A program made the translations under genes and the position numbers. From Prosthecomicrobium pneumaticum (GTDB lineage Bacteria; Pseudomonadota; Alphaproteobacteria; Rhizobiales; Kaistiaceae), in contig NZ_JACHOO010000004.1 in the NCBI RefSeq assembly GCF_014199915.1, positions 166,024 through 230,023 on the forward strand: a DNA stretch of 64,000 bases. Direction: 5' to 3'. The notes under the pieces were generated by a model. The model searched no databases, was not told the DNA's origin, and was given only the letters and a program-made list of their open reading frames with translations. Shown one piece after another: positions 1 to 7,608 of this stretch; position 1 is the stretch's first letter; each line of letters opens with the position of its first letter.

Positions 1-338
1 ATCACGTCGACATGGCGGCCTTCCATGATCTCGGCGCAATGGACGCCGAGTTCGGGCATGTCGATCGTCGGGGCGGAGACCCGGCCGGGCAGCTCGTAAT
101 TGAGCGCGCGGGCGAGGATGCGGGCGGTCGTCGTCTTGCCGACGCCGCGCACCCCGGTCAGCATATAGGCCTGGGCGATGCGGCCGGTCTCGAACGCGTT
201 CTTCAGCGTGCGGACCATCGGCTCCTGGCCGATCAGGTCGTCGAAGCTGCGCGGGCGGTATTTGCGGGCGAGCACGCGATAGGCGCCGCCTCGGGCGGAG
301 CCTGCGCCGGCCATGCCTGTCGGATCCGCGCCGTCCAT
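1..338 (-). CDS. dnaX: DNA polymerase III subunit gamma/tau (N-terminal part)
   Basis: Only the first ~112 residues are inside the window; the gene runs off the left edge. The product is the clamp-loader ATPase that puts the beta clamp on DNA at the replication fork. The translated start carries the typical ARKYRPRSFDDLIGQ segment, then a Walker A loop (GVRGVGKTTTA) near residues 62-72, which is diagnostic of the DnaX AAA+ module. The first ATG at 338 gives a short Gly/Ala-rich leader; an in-frame ATG at 314 is an alternative. The SRP RNA gene lies just upstream on the same strand, an order seen in many Rhizobiales. Nothing can be said about the tau-specific C-terminus. Confidence 0.93.
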   Translation of the reverse strand, partial: MDGADPTGMAGAGSARGGAYRVLARKYRPRSFDDLIGQEPMVRTLKNAFETGRIAQAYMLTGVRGVGKTTTARILARALNYELPGRVSAPTIDMPELGVHCAEIMEGRHVDV

Positions 339-404
339 GCGTTGCCTCGGTCGTGCCCGGCTCTTCGGGCGAGCCCACGCCGGAGACGGACGATGAAAGG
401 AGAG

Positions 405-511
405 AGCGGGAGGCTGGCACGCGACCCGTGCCGTGGCTCGTTGGGGCTGCTTCCTTCCGGACCTGACCCGGTTGGCGAGTGGCTCGTCCACCACCAACCT
501 CCCAAGGGCAC
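405..511 (-). ncRNA. ffs: Signal recognition particle RNA (small bacterial, 4.5S type)
   Basis: Read on the minus strand, the region contains the near-invariant SRP domain IV core GGTCAGGTCCGGAAGGAAGC (complement at about 448-467), the hairpin that binds Ffh. The flanks close a long stem: GGGAGG near the 5' end (498-503) pairs with CCTCCC near the 3' end (408-413). The length of about 107 nt fits the short bacterial form without an Alu domain. A TATGAT -10 box lies just upstream at 515-520. The 3' flank becomes pyrimidine-rich (CTCTCTCCTTT), consistent with termination. The ends are estimated to within a few bases. Confidence 0.93.
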
Positions 512-514
512 CAT

Positions 515-520
515 ATCATA
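515..520 (-). promoter_or_regulatory. -10 box of the SRP RNA gene
   Basis: TATGAT on the minus strand, five of six matches to the sigma-70 -10 consensus, placed so that transcription would begin around 507-511, where the SRP RNA stem starts. No convincing -35 hexamer stands at 16-18 bp; TTGCCA sits at only 14 bp. Confidence 0.45.
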
Positions 521-630
521 CGGCGGCGCCGCAATGGCAAGAGGGAGACCGACGAAGCGGGCCGCTTTCGCCGCGCCGTGCGCCGCACTAGGATCGCCGT
601 CCCGTTCCGCTCACCGACAAGTCCCCCGCC

Positions 631-1593
631 ATGACCTCGATCTTCTCCGGCCTGCCGCAGCAGGAGCCCAGCCGCCGCGTCGGCTTCTCGGGCAACATCA
701 TCGACCGGCGGAGCGAATCCCGTCATCCCGACACGCTCGCCGCGGCGCTCGCCGATCCGGCGGCGCGCTTCCTGATCCTGCGCGGCGACGAGGCGGTGCT
801 CGGGCCGGACGGCACGCCGCTCTTCGAGCGCGAAACCGCGGAGCGGATCGCCGGGGCGGTCGAAGCCGCGGTGCTGCTCGGCTGGAACGACGGCACGCCG
901 CGCCTTGCGCTCGCCCTGCCCGCCGAAGCGGCCATCGACGAGGCGCTCGGCCGGCCGGCGACGCTGCGCGCGCTCGCCTCGGCGGCGGCCGCCGATCCCG
1001 ATTTCGCCGGGCCGGTGGGCGCCGCGCCGCTCGGCGCGCTCGCCCAGGCCCGGGCGCTCTTCAACTGGCACGCCTCGGCGCAGTTCTGCGGCCGCTGCGG
1101 CGCGCCCACCGTCGCGGCGATCGCCGGCTACCGACGCGACTGCACCGCCTGCGGCACGCAGACCTTTCCGCGCACCGATCCGGTCGCGATCATGCTCGCG
1201 GTCGAGGGCGACCGCTGCCTGCTCGGTCGCCAGCCGCGCTTCCCGAAGGGCATGTATTCCTGCCTCGCCGGCTTCGTCGAGCCGGGCGAAACCATCGAAG
1301 ACGCGGTGCGCCGCGAGATCCGCGAGGAGGCCGGCATCCTGATCGGCAAGGTGCGCTACCACGCCAGCCAGCCCTGGCCCTTCCCCAATTCGCTGATGAT
1401 CGGCTGCCACGCCGAGGCGCTCTCCTTCGACGTCCATCCGGATGTCGACGAACTGGAAGACTGTCGCTGGTTCTCGCGGGCGGAGGCCGCCTCGATGCTC
1501 GCAGGGGCTCATCCCGACGGGCTCGGCGCGCCGAACCCGATGGCGATCGCCCATGAATTGCTGCGCAGCTGGGTCGAGGGGCGGATCGGCTAG
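631..1593 (+). CDS. nudC: NAD(+) diphosphatase NudC (Nudix hydrolase)
   Basis: A 320-residue enzyme that splits NADH/NAD+ into NMN(H) and AMP; family members also remove NAD caps from RNA. Evidence: a four-cysteine zinc ribbon (CGRC near residue 153 and CTAC near 171), followed by a Nudix box starting GFVEPGETIEDAVRREI at about residue 214 with its REEAG core. The order of N-terminal domain, zinc ribbon and Nudix fold, and the length, fit NudC. The stop overlaps by four bases the stop of the convergent glycosyltransferase gene. The ATG at 631 gives the expected N-terminus; no strong Shine-Dalgarno sequence is visible. Confidence 0.92.
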   Translation: MTSIFSGLPQQEPSRRVGFSGNIIDRRSESRHPDTLAAALADPAARFLILRGDEAVLGPDGTPLFERETAERIAGAVEAAVLLGWNDGTPRLALALPAEAAIDEALGRPATLRALASAAAADPDFAGPVGAAPLGALAQARALFNWHASAQFCGRCGAPTVAAIAGYRRDCTACGTQTFPRTDPVAIMLAVEGDRCLLGRQPRFPKGMYSCLAGFVEPGETIEDAVRREIREEAGILIGKVRYHASQPWPFPNSLMIGCHAEALSFDVHPDVDELEDCRWFSRAEAASMLAGAHPDGLGAPNPMAIAHELLRSWVEGRIG

Positions 1594-2744
1594 GTCGGCT
1601 GGCCGGTCAACTTCCGCCACAGGCGGCGCAGGCCGCGCGCCCTTTTTCGCGGCAGGAAGGCGTCGATGTCGCCCTTCACCGCCCGTTCGATCGCGACCTC
1701 CGGCGCCTGCCATTCCATCATCACGGCCTTGCGGAACGGCCAAGGACCGGCGAGCCGGTGTGTCGCCCCGCCCTCCTCGAGGATGGCGTCGAGGAGCGCG
1801 AGGAAGCGCGCCCGCTCCCGCTCCAGCCGCGCGAGCGTCGCCGCCCGGACGGTCTCGGCCGGGATGGCGCGCGCCTTCAGCGCCGCGACGGCCTGTGCGA
1901 CGGCGCGCGGATCGGGCGGTACAGTGAGGCAGAAGTCCGGATCGAAATGGACGTGCCGGCCGCCGATGCTCGGCGTGCTGACGACCGGCAGGCCGGCGAG
2001 CAGATATTCCGTGCTCGCGAACATCGCGCCTTCCGTCTCCGACAGGCACAGCCCGACATGCGCCCGGCCGAGCGCCCGGTTGACCTTGGGCGGCGACAGC
2101 CGCACCGGCTCGCCCTTTCGATCGAAGGCGTTGAGGAAGACATGGCCCGGCGCCTCCGCCTTGTGGCGGGCGATGATCGCCGCCTCGGCGGCCGGCTCCG
2201 GAAGCAGGCTGTTCCGATAGAAAAGAAAGGCGCAGCTCGGGATGGCGAGGCTCAGCTCGTGCCGCTTCCAGGGCACGAGCTGCGCATTGTAGATCGCGTC
2301 GAACTCGCGCGGCGTGCCGAGCGGACGGAATACCGCCTCCGGGGCGTTCGCCGTCTTGTTGTAGAAGAAGGCCGCCTCGCCCGTCGCCCGGACGAGCGCC
2401 GTTTCTTCCGGCGTGTTGCAGAGGAAGACGAGGCGATGCTGCGGATGGGAAAGGCGGTGCAGCACCGCGCGCCGGCGGAGCAGCGCGACGGCTTCCTCGC
2501 TCTCGATCGTCCGGGTCGGCGAAAAGAGGAACCAGACGGTGCGGCCGGCGAGACGTGACCCGGCGACGCCGGCGAGGCCGAGCGGCACAGTCTCGCCGAT
2601 GCCGGAATAGGAGATCAGCGGATCGGCGCTGATCACGGTCGCCGGGAGGAGTGTGACGGTCGGCGCCTCGGGCGGCGGCTCGGCCCGCACGCGGGCGATC
2701 TCCGCCGCACCGGGCGGAACGAAGCCCAGCTCGTCGATCAGCAT
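1590..2744 (-). CDS. Glycosyltransferase, group 1-like (GT-B fold)
   Basis: A 384-residue protein whose C-terminal half has GT-B features: a segment ending SETEGAMFASTEYLLAGLPV, i.e. the E-x7-E-like donor site region with the usual 'LAGLPVV' continuation, then a gap of GGRHVHFD and an Ala-rich helix. The N-terminal half has short beta strands but no signal peptide or membrane span. The acceptor and sugar cannot be told. The ATG at 2744 was chosen because upstream codons belong to a shadow frame of pheA. It lies downstream of pheA on the same strand with a 68-bp gap and converges on nudC. It is not part of an obvious glycan cluster. Confidence 0.72.
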   Translation of the reverse strand: MLIDELGFVPPGAAEIARVRAEPPPEAPTVTLLPATVISADPLISYSGIGETVPLGLAGVAGSRLAGRTVWFLFSPTRTIESEEAVALLRRRAVLHRLSHPQHRLVFLCNTPEETALVRATGEAAFFYNKTANAPEAVFRPLGTPREFDAIYNAQLVPWKRHELSLAIPSCAFLFYRNSLLPEPAAEAAIIARHKAEAPGHVFLNAFDRKGEPVRLSPPKVNRALGRAHVGLCLSETEGAMFASTEYLLAGLPVVSTPSIGGRHVHFDPDFCLTVPPDPRAVAQAVAALKARAIPAETVRAATLARLERERARFLALLDAILEEGGATHRLAGPWPFRKAVMMEWQAPEVAIERAVKGDIDAFLPRKRARGLRRLWRKLTGQPT

Positions 2745-2812
2745 AGCGGCCGCCCCGCCCCCGTGCCCGCCCCCGTCATCTAGGCCCCCCGCAGCCGGCC
2801 GGGCGGCGCCCC

Positions 2813-3667
2813 TCAGCGCGCCTCCGGCTCGCGGATGTTGGCGCGGAACGGATCGGCGGGGAAGACCCCGAGCAGGCGCAACTCGGCGGAGAAGAAGGCG
2901 AGCTCCTCGAGCGCGCGGGCGAGCGGCGGCTCGTCGGGATGGCCGTCGACCTCGGCATAGAATTGCGAGGCGAAGAACTGCCCCTCGAGCTGGTAGCTCT
3001 CGAGCTTCGTCATGTTGACGCCGTTGGTCGCGAAGCCGCCGAGCGCCTTGTAGAGCGCCGCCGGCAGGTTGCGGACGCGGAAGATGAAGGAGGTGACGAC
3101 CGGCCCGTTGCCCGCCGGGGCGCGGAGCCCCTCGCGCGACAGGATGACGAAGCGGGTGGTGTTGTGGGCGGCGTCCTCGACGTCTTCCGCAAGGATGGAG
3201 AGGCCGTAGATCTCGGCGGCGAGCCGCGGCGCCAGCGCGGCGCGGGTGACGTCGCGCGCCTCGGCGATCACGCGGGCGGCGCCCGCCGTATCGCCCGCCA
3301 CATGGGCGACATAGCCGCGCTCGCGGATCAGCCGGCGGCACTGGCCGAGCGCGTGGACATGGCTCTCGACGACGCGGATCGTCTCGAGCGTCGCGCCTTC
3401 GACCGCCATCAGCTGGAAATGGATCGGCAGGAAATACTCGCCGATGATGTGGAGCCCCGAGCCGGGCAGCAGGTGGTGGATGTCGGCGACCCGGCCGGCG
3501 AGCGAATTGTCGATCGGGATCATGCCGAGATCGACATCGCCGCGCATGATCGCCTGGAAGCAGTCCTCGAAGGTGGCGGCGGGTACCGCCTCGCAATCGG
3601 GATAGACGTTCGAGCAGGCGATGTGCGAGTTCGCGCCGGGCTCGCCCTGGAACACGATCTTTTTCAT
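2813..3667 (-). CDS. pheA: Prephenate dehydratase
   Basis: A monofunctional 284-residue enzyme converting prephenate to phenylpyruvate in phenylalanine synthesis. The N-terminus (IVFQGEPGANSHIAC) and the DxGMIPIDNS segment are typical of the PDT domain, and the catalytic TRF motif is visible in HNTTRFVIL near residue 168. A C-terminal ACT domain follows; its Phe-binding loop reads LESYQLEGQF rather than the enterobacterial ESRP form, which as I recall is common in alphaproteobacteria. It is followed on the same strand by a glycosyltransferase and preceded by kdsB 61 bp upstream, so the three may be cotranscribed. Confidence 0.95.
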   Translation of the reverse strand: MKKIVFQGEPGANSHIACSNVYPDCEAVPAATFEDCFQAIMRGDVDLGMIPIDNSLAGRVADIHHLLPGSGLHIIGEYFLPIHFQLMAVEGATLETIRVVESHVHALGQCRRLIRERGYVAHVAGDTAGAARVIAEARDVTRAALAPRLAAEIYGLSILAEDVEDAAHNTTRFVILSREGLRAPAGNGPVVTSFIFRVRNLPAALYKALGGFATNGVNMTKLESYQLEGQFFASQFYAEVDGHPDEPPLARALEELAFFSAELRLLGVFPADPFRANIREPEAR

Positions 3668-3728
3668 GGGGATGGGATCTTCCGGTCGGATGGCGGCCGG
3701 GCCGAGGGGGCCGGTCCGCGAAGGGGCC

Positions 3729-4487
3729 TCACGACGTCGCGCCGAGGATCGCGCGGGCGCGCTCGAGGTCGGCGGGAGTATCGACGCCGAGCGGAACCGC
3801 GTCAACGAGGGCGACGTCGATGCGCATGCCGGCTTCGAGGGCGCGGAGCTGCTCCAGCCGCTCGCGCAGTTCGAGCGGCGAGGGCGGCAGGGCGACGTAG
3901 CGGTCGAGCGCCGCACGCCGATAGGCGTAGAGGCCGATATGGTGATAGTGCGGCCCGGCGCCCCAGGGGGCGGTCGCGCGGGTGAAATAGAGCGCCCTCA
4001 GCCGGTCGGGCCCGACCGGGCTGCCGACCACCTTGACGACGTTCTCGTTCGTCCGCTCCTCCTCGCGCACGATCTCGGCCGCGAGCGTCGCGATGTCGAC
4101 CGCCGGATCGGCGAGCGGCGCGGCCGCGGCGGCGATCGCGGCCGGGTCGATCGTCGGCAGGTCGCCCTGCACATTGACGACGACGCCGGCCCGCCCGTCC
4201 GGATCGGCCGCAGCGAGCGCCTCGTGGATGCGCGCGGAGCCGTTCGGATGATCGGCCCGCGTCATCAGCGCGCGGCCGCCGGCTGCGGCGACGGCGACGG
4301 CGATCTCGGGCGCGTCGGTCGCGACGAAGACCGGGCCGATCGCCGCTTCCATGGCGCGGCGCCAGACATGGACGATCATCGGGACGCCGGCGATATCGGC
4401 GAGCGGCTTGCCGGGCAGGCGCGATGCGGCGAGCCGCGCGGGAATGAGCACGACCGTGCCGCCCGCCGTCCTTTCCGAGGAAACCAT
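3729..4487 (-). CDS. kdsB: 3-deoxy-manno-octulosonate cytidylyltransferase
   Basis: A 252-residue CMP-KDO synthetase that activates KDO with CTP for the lipopolysaccharide inner core. The N-terminal nucleotide-binding segment [18 protein letters not shown] and the later [13 protein letters not shown] (metal-binding Asp) are family signatures, followed by the [13 protein letters not shown] segment and the C-terminal [15 protein letters not shown] motifs. Length is normal. It is divergent from the cytochrome c gene and precedes pheA, a neighbourhood common in Rhizobiales. The ATG at 4487 adds about a dozen residues before the core; a slightly later start is possible. Confidence 0.95.
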   Translation of the reverse strand: MVSSERTAGGTVVLIPARLAASRLPGKPLADIAGVPMIVHVWRRAMEAAIGPVFVATDAPEIAVAVAAAGGRALMTRADHPNGSARIHEALAAADPDGRAGVVVNVQGDLPTIDPAAIAAAAAPLADPAVDIATLAAEIVREEERTNENVVKVVGSPVGPDRLRALYFTRATAPWGAGPHYHHIGLYAYRRAALDRYVALPPSPLELRERLEQLRALEAGMRIDVALVDAVPLGVDTPADLERARAILGATS

Positions 4488-4672
4488 CGCTCCGTCTCCG
4501 CGCCGTTCCGGGCCACGCCGCCCGAGGTGGCAAAAGGTCTCAAGGGCGAGGCGCTTATACGTATTGCGCGGCGTGCGCGAAAGAAGCTAGTTTCCGCCGC
4601 ACAATGGACGGGTCTCGCCGCCTCAGCGCGACGACGGCTGCGTTTTCATGCCGGTGTGGAGCCCCAGGCGCG

Positions 4673-5605
4673 ATGGACTCTTTCGAGCTCAACAAGATCG
4701 TTGGCGCGGTCCTGTTCACCCTCCTCGTCACCATGTCGCTCGGCATCGTCGCCGAGGCGATCTACACGCCGGAGGAGCCCGAGAAGCCGGGATTCGCGAT
4801 CGAGGTTCCGGAGGAGCAGGCTGCCGGCGGCACGCAGACCGCCGCCGCGGAGGAGACGCCGATCGCCGTGCTGCTCGCCAGCGCCTCGGCCGAGGCCGGC
4901 GCCGATGTCGCGAAGAAGTGCGTGTCCTGCCACACCTTCGGCAAGGGCGAGCCGGCGAAGGTCGGCCCCAACCTCTATGGTGTCGTCACAGGGCCGATCG
5001 CCCATATGGCCGGCTTCAAATACTCGGCGATCTTCACCGAGAAGCACGAAGCCGGCGACACCTGGACCTACGAGAACCTCAACCATTTCCTGCACAATCC
5101 GAAGGGCTTCGCGCCCGGTACGGCGATGGGTTTCGCCGGCCTGAAGAAGGATTCGGAGCGGGCGAATATGATCGCCTATCTCCGCTCGCTGTCCGACAAC
5201 CCGCCGCCGCTGCCGACGCCGGAAGCTGCCCCGGCCGCCGAGCAGCCGGCCCAGGTCGGAGCCGAGCCGGCCGAGGGCGCGCCGCCCGCGGAGGGCACCC
5301 AGCCGGCCCCCGCCGGCGCCCAGCCCGACGCCGCGCCGCCCGCCGTCTCCCCGGCCAGCGAGCCGCCGGCCGCCGAGCCCGCCGCTCCGGCGACGCAGGC
5401 GCCTGCTGCGACCGAGACCCCTGCGGATCCGGCCCCCGCCGCGCAGCCGCCGGCCGACGCCGCGCCGGCCGCGCCGGCGACGGAGCCGCCCGCCGGTGCC
5501 GCGCCTTCCGAGCCCGCTCCGGCCGAGCAGCCGATCGCTCCGCCGGCGACGACGCAGCCTCAGGCCCCCGCCGAGGAGCCGGCCGGTCAGTCGACCGCGC
5601 CGTGA
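4673..5605 (+). CDS. Membrane-anchored class I cytochrome c with Ala/Pro-rich tail
   Basis: A 310-residue protein resembling rhizobial CycM. Residues about 8-30 form an N-terminal membrane anchor, followed by an acidic linker, then one c-type heme site CVSCH (Cys83, Cys86, His87) and an axial Met in PGTAMGFAG near residue 152. It should carry electrons on the periplasmic face toward the terminal oxidase. Beyond about residue 175 the chain is a ~135-residue low-complexity Ala/Pro/Glu tail, longer than needed for the cytochrome fold and probably disordered. It is divergent from kdsB and followed by a clear hairpin terminator. The ATG at 4673 was preferred to the upstream ATG at 4604 because it puts the anchor at the N-terminus. 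Confidence 0.9.
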   Translation: MDSFELNKIVGAVLFTLLVTMSLGIVAEAIYTPEEPEKPGFAIEVPEEQAAGGTQTAAAEETPIAVLLASASAEAGADVAKKCVSCHTFGKGEPAKVGPNLYGVVTGPIAHMAGFKYSAIFTEKHEAGDTWTYENLNHFLHNPKGFAPGTAMGFAGLKKDSERANMIAYLRSLSDNPPPLPTPEAAPAAEQPAQVGAEPAEGAPPAEGTQPAPAGAQPDAAPPAVSPASEPPAAEPAAPATQAPAATETPADPAPAAQPPADAAPAAPATEPPAGAAPSEPAPAEQPIAPPATTQPQAPAEEPAGQSTAP

Positions 5606-5632
5606 GCCCCACGCGATCGTGAGACGGATGAG

Positions 5633-5659
5633 GGCCGGAGGTCATCCTCCGGCCTTTTT
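5633..5659 (+). terminator. Rho-independent terminator after the cytochrome c gene
   Basis: A perfect 9-bp GC-rich stem (GGCCGGAGG / CCTCCGGCC) with a 4-base loop TCAT, immediately followed by five T residues, 28 bases after the stop codon. This is the cleanest intrinsic terminator in the window, and it separates the cytochrome gene from the peptide transporter operon. Confidence 0.9.
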
Positions 5660-5742
5660 CTTGCCTTGGGCTCGGGTAACCCGTTGCCGCCGGAGCATTC
5701 CGCCTTATCAATGAAGGCGGGATACGAGGAGTACCGCCAAGG

Positions 5743-7608
5743 ATGAGAGCCGCCTTCTTCGCCGCCCTTCTGGCCATCGCCGCCCTGTCTCCGGCGGCCG
5801 CCCAGGAGACCCCGGACGGCACGAGGGCGGAGGCCGCCGGCACCTGGCGTCACGCCACCTCGCTGATCGGCGAGCCGAAATATCCGGCAGGCTTCACCCA
5901 GTACGACTATGTGAACCCCGGGGCGCCGAAGGGCGGCACGCTCGATCAGGCCGTGCTCGGCACGTATGACAGCTTCAACCCCTACATCGTTCAGGCGACG
6001 CCCGCGGCCGGCATCGGCCTCCTCTGGGATTCGCTGATGGAGCAGGCGACCGATCAGGCCGGCACGAGCTACGGCCTGATCGCCGAGGCGATGCGCTACC
6101 CGGCCGATCTTTCCTCCGTGACCTTCCGGCTCGATCCGCGCGCCCGCTGGCACGACGGAACCCCGATCACCGTCGACGACGTGATCTGGAGCTTCGACAC
6201 GCTGAAGAAGAACTATCCCTTCTACGCCCAGTATTTCGCGAACGTCACCGGCGGGGAGAAGACCGGCGAGCGCGAGGTGACCTTCCGCTTCAGCGAGACG
6301 GGCAACCGCGAACTGCCGAACATCATGGGCGACCTGCCCGTCCTGCCGAAGCACTGGTGGGAGGGCACGGACGCGAAGGGTGAGAAGCGCGACGTCTCGC
6401 GCGGGACGCTCGAACCACCGCTCGGATCGGGGCCTTACAAGATCGGCGCCTTCTCGGCCGGCCGGTCGGTCGAATGGGTCCGCGTCGAGGACTATTGGGC
6501 GAAGGACCATCCGCTGCGCGTCGGCCGCTTCAATTACGACCGCATCCGCTACGAGTATTTCCGCGACGACAATGCGGTCTGGGAGGCGTTCAAGAAGGGC
6601 GGCATCTCGGATTATCGGCGCGAGAACCGGGCGCAGCGCTGGGCCGAGGGCTACGACTTCCCGGCCGTGCTGCGCGGCGACGTCGTCAAGCGGACTTTCG
6701 TCTCCGGCGCCGGCGCGCCGATGCAGGGATTCGCCCTCAACACGCGGCGGCCGCAGCTCCAGGATCGCCGCGTCCGCCGGGCGATCACGCTGGCGCTCGA
6801 TTTCGAGGCGATGAACAAGAAGCTCTTCTTCGGCCTCTATCAGCGCACCGACAGCTATTTCGAGGGCCAGGACCTCGCCGCCTCGGGCCTGCCGCAGGGC
6901 AAGGAGCTCGAGATCCTCGAGACGGTGCGGGACAAGGTGCCGCCCGAGGTCTTCACCACGCCGTTCACCCTGCCGGTCTACGACACGCCGGCGAAGCTGC
7001 GCGACGGGCTGCGCGAGGCGAGCCGCCTGCTCGCCGAGGCCGGCTGGACACAGCAGAACGGCCGGCTCGTCAACGGTGAGGGCCAGCCGCTGACGATCGA
7101 GTTTCTCGGCGACGACGCCAGCGACGAGCGCGTCACCAATCCGATCATCGTCAATCTGCGCCGGCTCGGCATCGACGCGAAGCTGCGCATCGTCGACCCG
7201 ATCCAGTTCCAGCGCCGCGCCGACAATTACGATTTCGACGCCACGACGGTCATTCTGCCGCAGTCGCAGTCGCCCGGCAACGAGCAGCGCGATTTCTTCG
7301 GCTCGGCGGCGGCGGAGCGGCCGGGCAGCCGCAACCTGATGGGCATCCGCGATCCCGCGGTCGATGCGCTGATCGACCGCGTCATCTTTGCGAAGGACCG
7401 CGCCGAGCTCGAAGCCGCCACCCACGCGCTCGACCGCGTGCTCCTGTGGAACTTCTACGTCGTGCCGCACTGGAACAATCCCGACATGTGGTTCGCGCTG
7501 TGGGCGAAGATCAAGGTGCCCGAGAAGCAGCCGGCCTATGTCGGCGTCGATCCCTTCTCCTGGTGGATCGACACGGCCCGCGAGAAGGCGGCCGGAGCGC
7601 AGCCGTGA
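5743..7608 (+). CDS. Peptide ABC transporter substrate-binding protein (family 5), copy 1
   Basis: A 621-residue periplasmic solute-binding protein of the YejA/OppA type. The first ~21 residues form a Sec signal peptide ending in PAAAQE. The mature part starts with the YejA-like FTQYDYVNPGAPKGGTLD and contains WHDGTPITVDDVIWSFD, the usual SBP family 5 strand-helix. It should bind oligopeptides or similar substrates and deliver them to the YejBE permease encoded downstream. The 3' end overlaps the GTG of a second binding protein by three bases. A 7-bp hairpin (5700-5720) lies in the leader just upstream. Substrate specificity is unknown. Confidence 0.9.
   Translation: MRAAFFAALLAIAALSPAAAQETPDGTRAEAAGTWRHATSLIGEPKYPAGFTQYDYVNPGAPKGGTLDQAVLGTYDSFNPYIVQATPAAGIGLLWDSLMEQATDQAGTSYGLIAEAMRYPADLSSVTFRLDPRARWHDGTPITVDDVIWSFDTLKKNYPFYAQYFANVTGGEKTGEREVTFRFSETGNRELPNIMGDLPVLPKHWWEGTDAKGEKRDVSRGTLEPPLGSGPYKIGAFSAGRSVEWVRVEDYWAKDHPLRVGRFNYDRIRYEYFRDDNAVWEAFKKGGISDYRRENRAQRWAEGYDFPAVLRGDVVKRTFVSGAGAPMQGFALNTRRPQLQDRRVRRAITLALDFEAMNKKLFFGLYQRTDSYFEGQDLAASGLPQGKELEILETVRDKVPPEVFTTPFTLPVYDTPAKLRDGLREASRLLAEAGWTQQNGRLVNGEGQPLTIEFLGDDASDERVTNPIIVNLRRLGIDAKLRIVDPIQFQRRADNYDFDATTVILPQSQSPGNEQRDFFGSAAAERPGSRNLMGIRDPAVDALIDRVIFAKDRAELEAATHALDRVLLWNFYVVPHWNNPDMWFALWAKIKVPEKQPAYVGVDPFSWWIDTAREKAAGAQP

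Noticed and set aside
515-545. TTGCCA as the -35 element for the SRP RNA promoter.
   Set aside because: It is only 14 bp from the -10 box, so only the -10 element is annotated.
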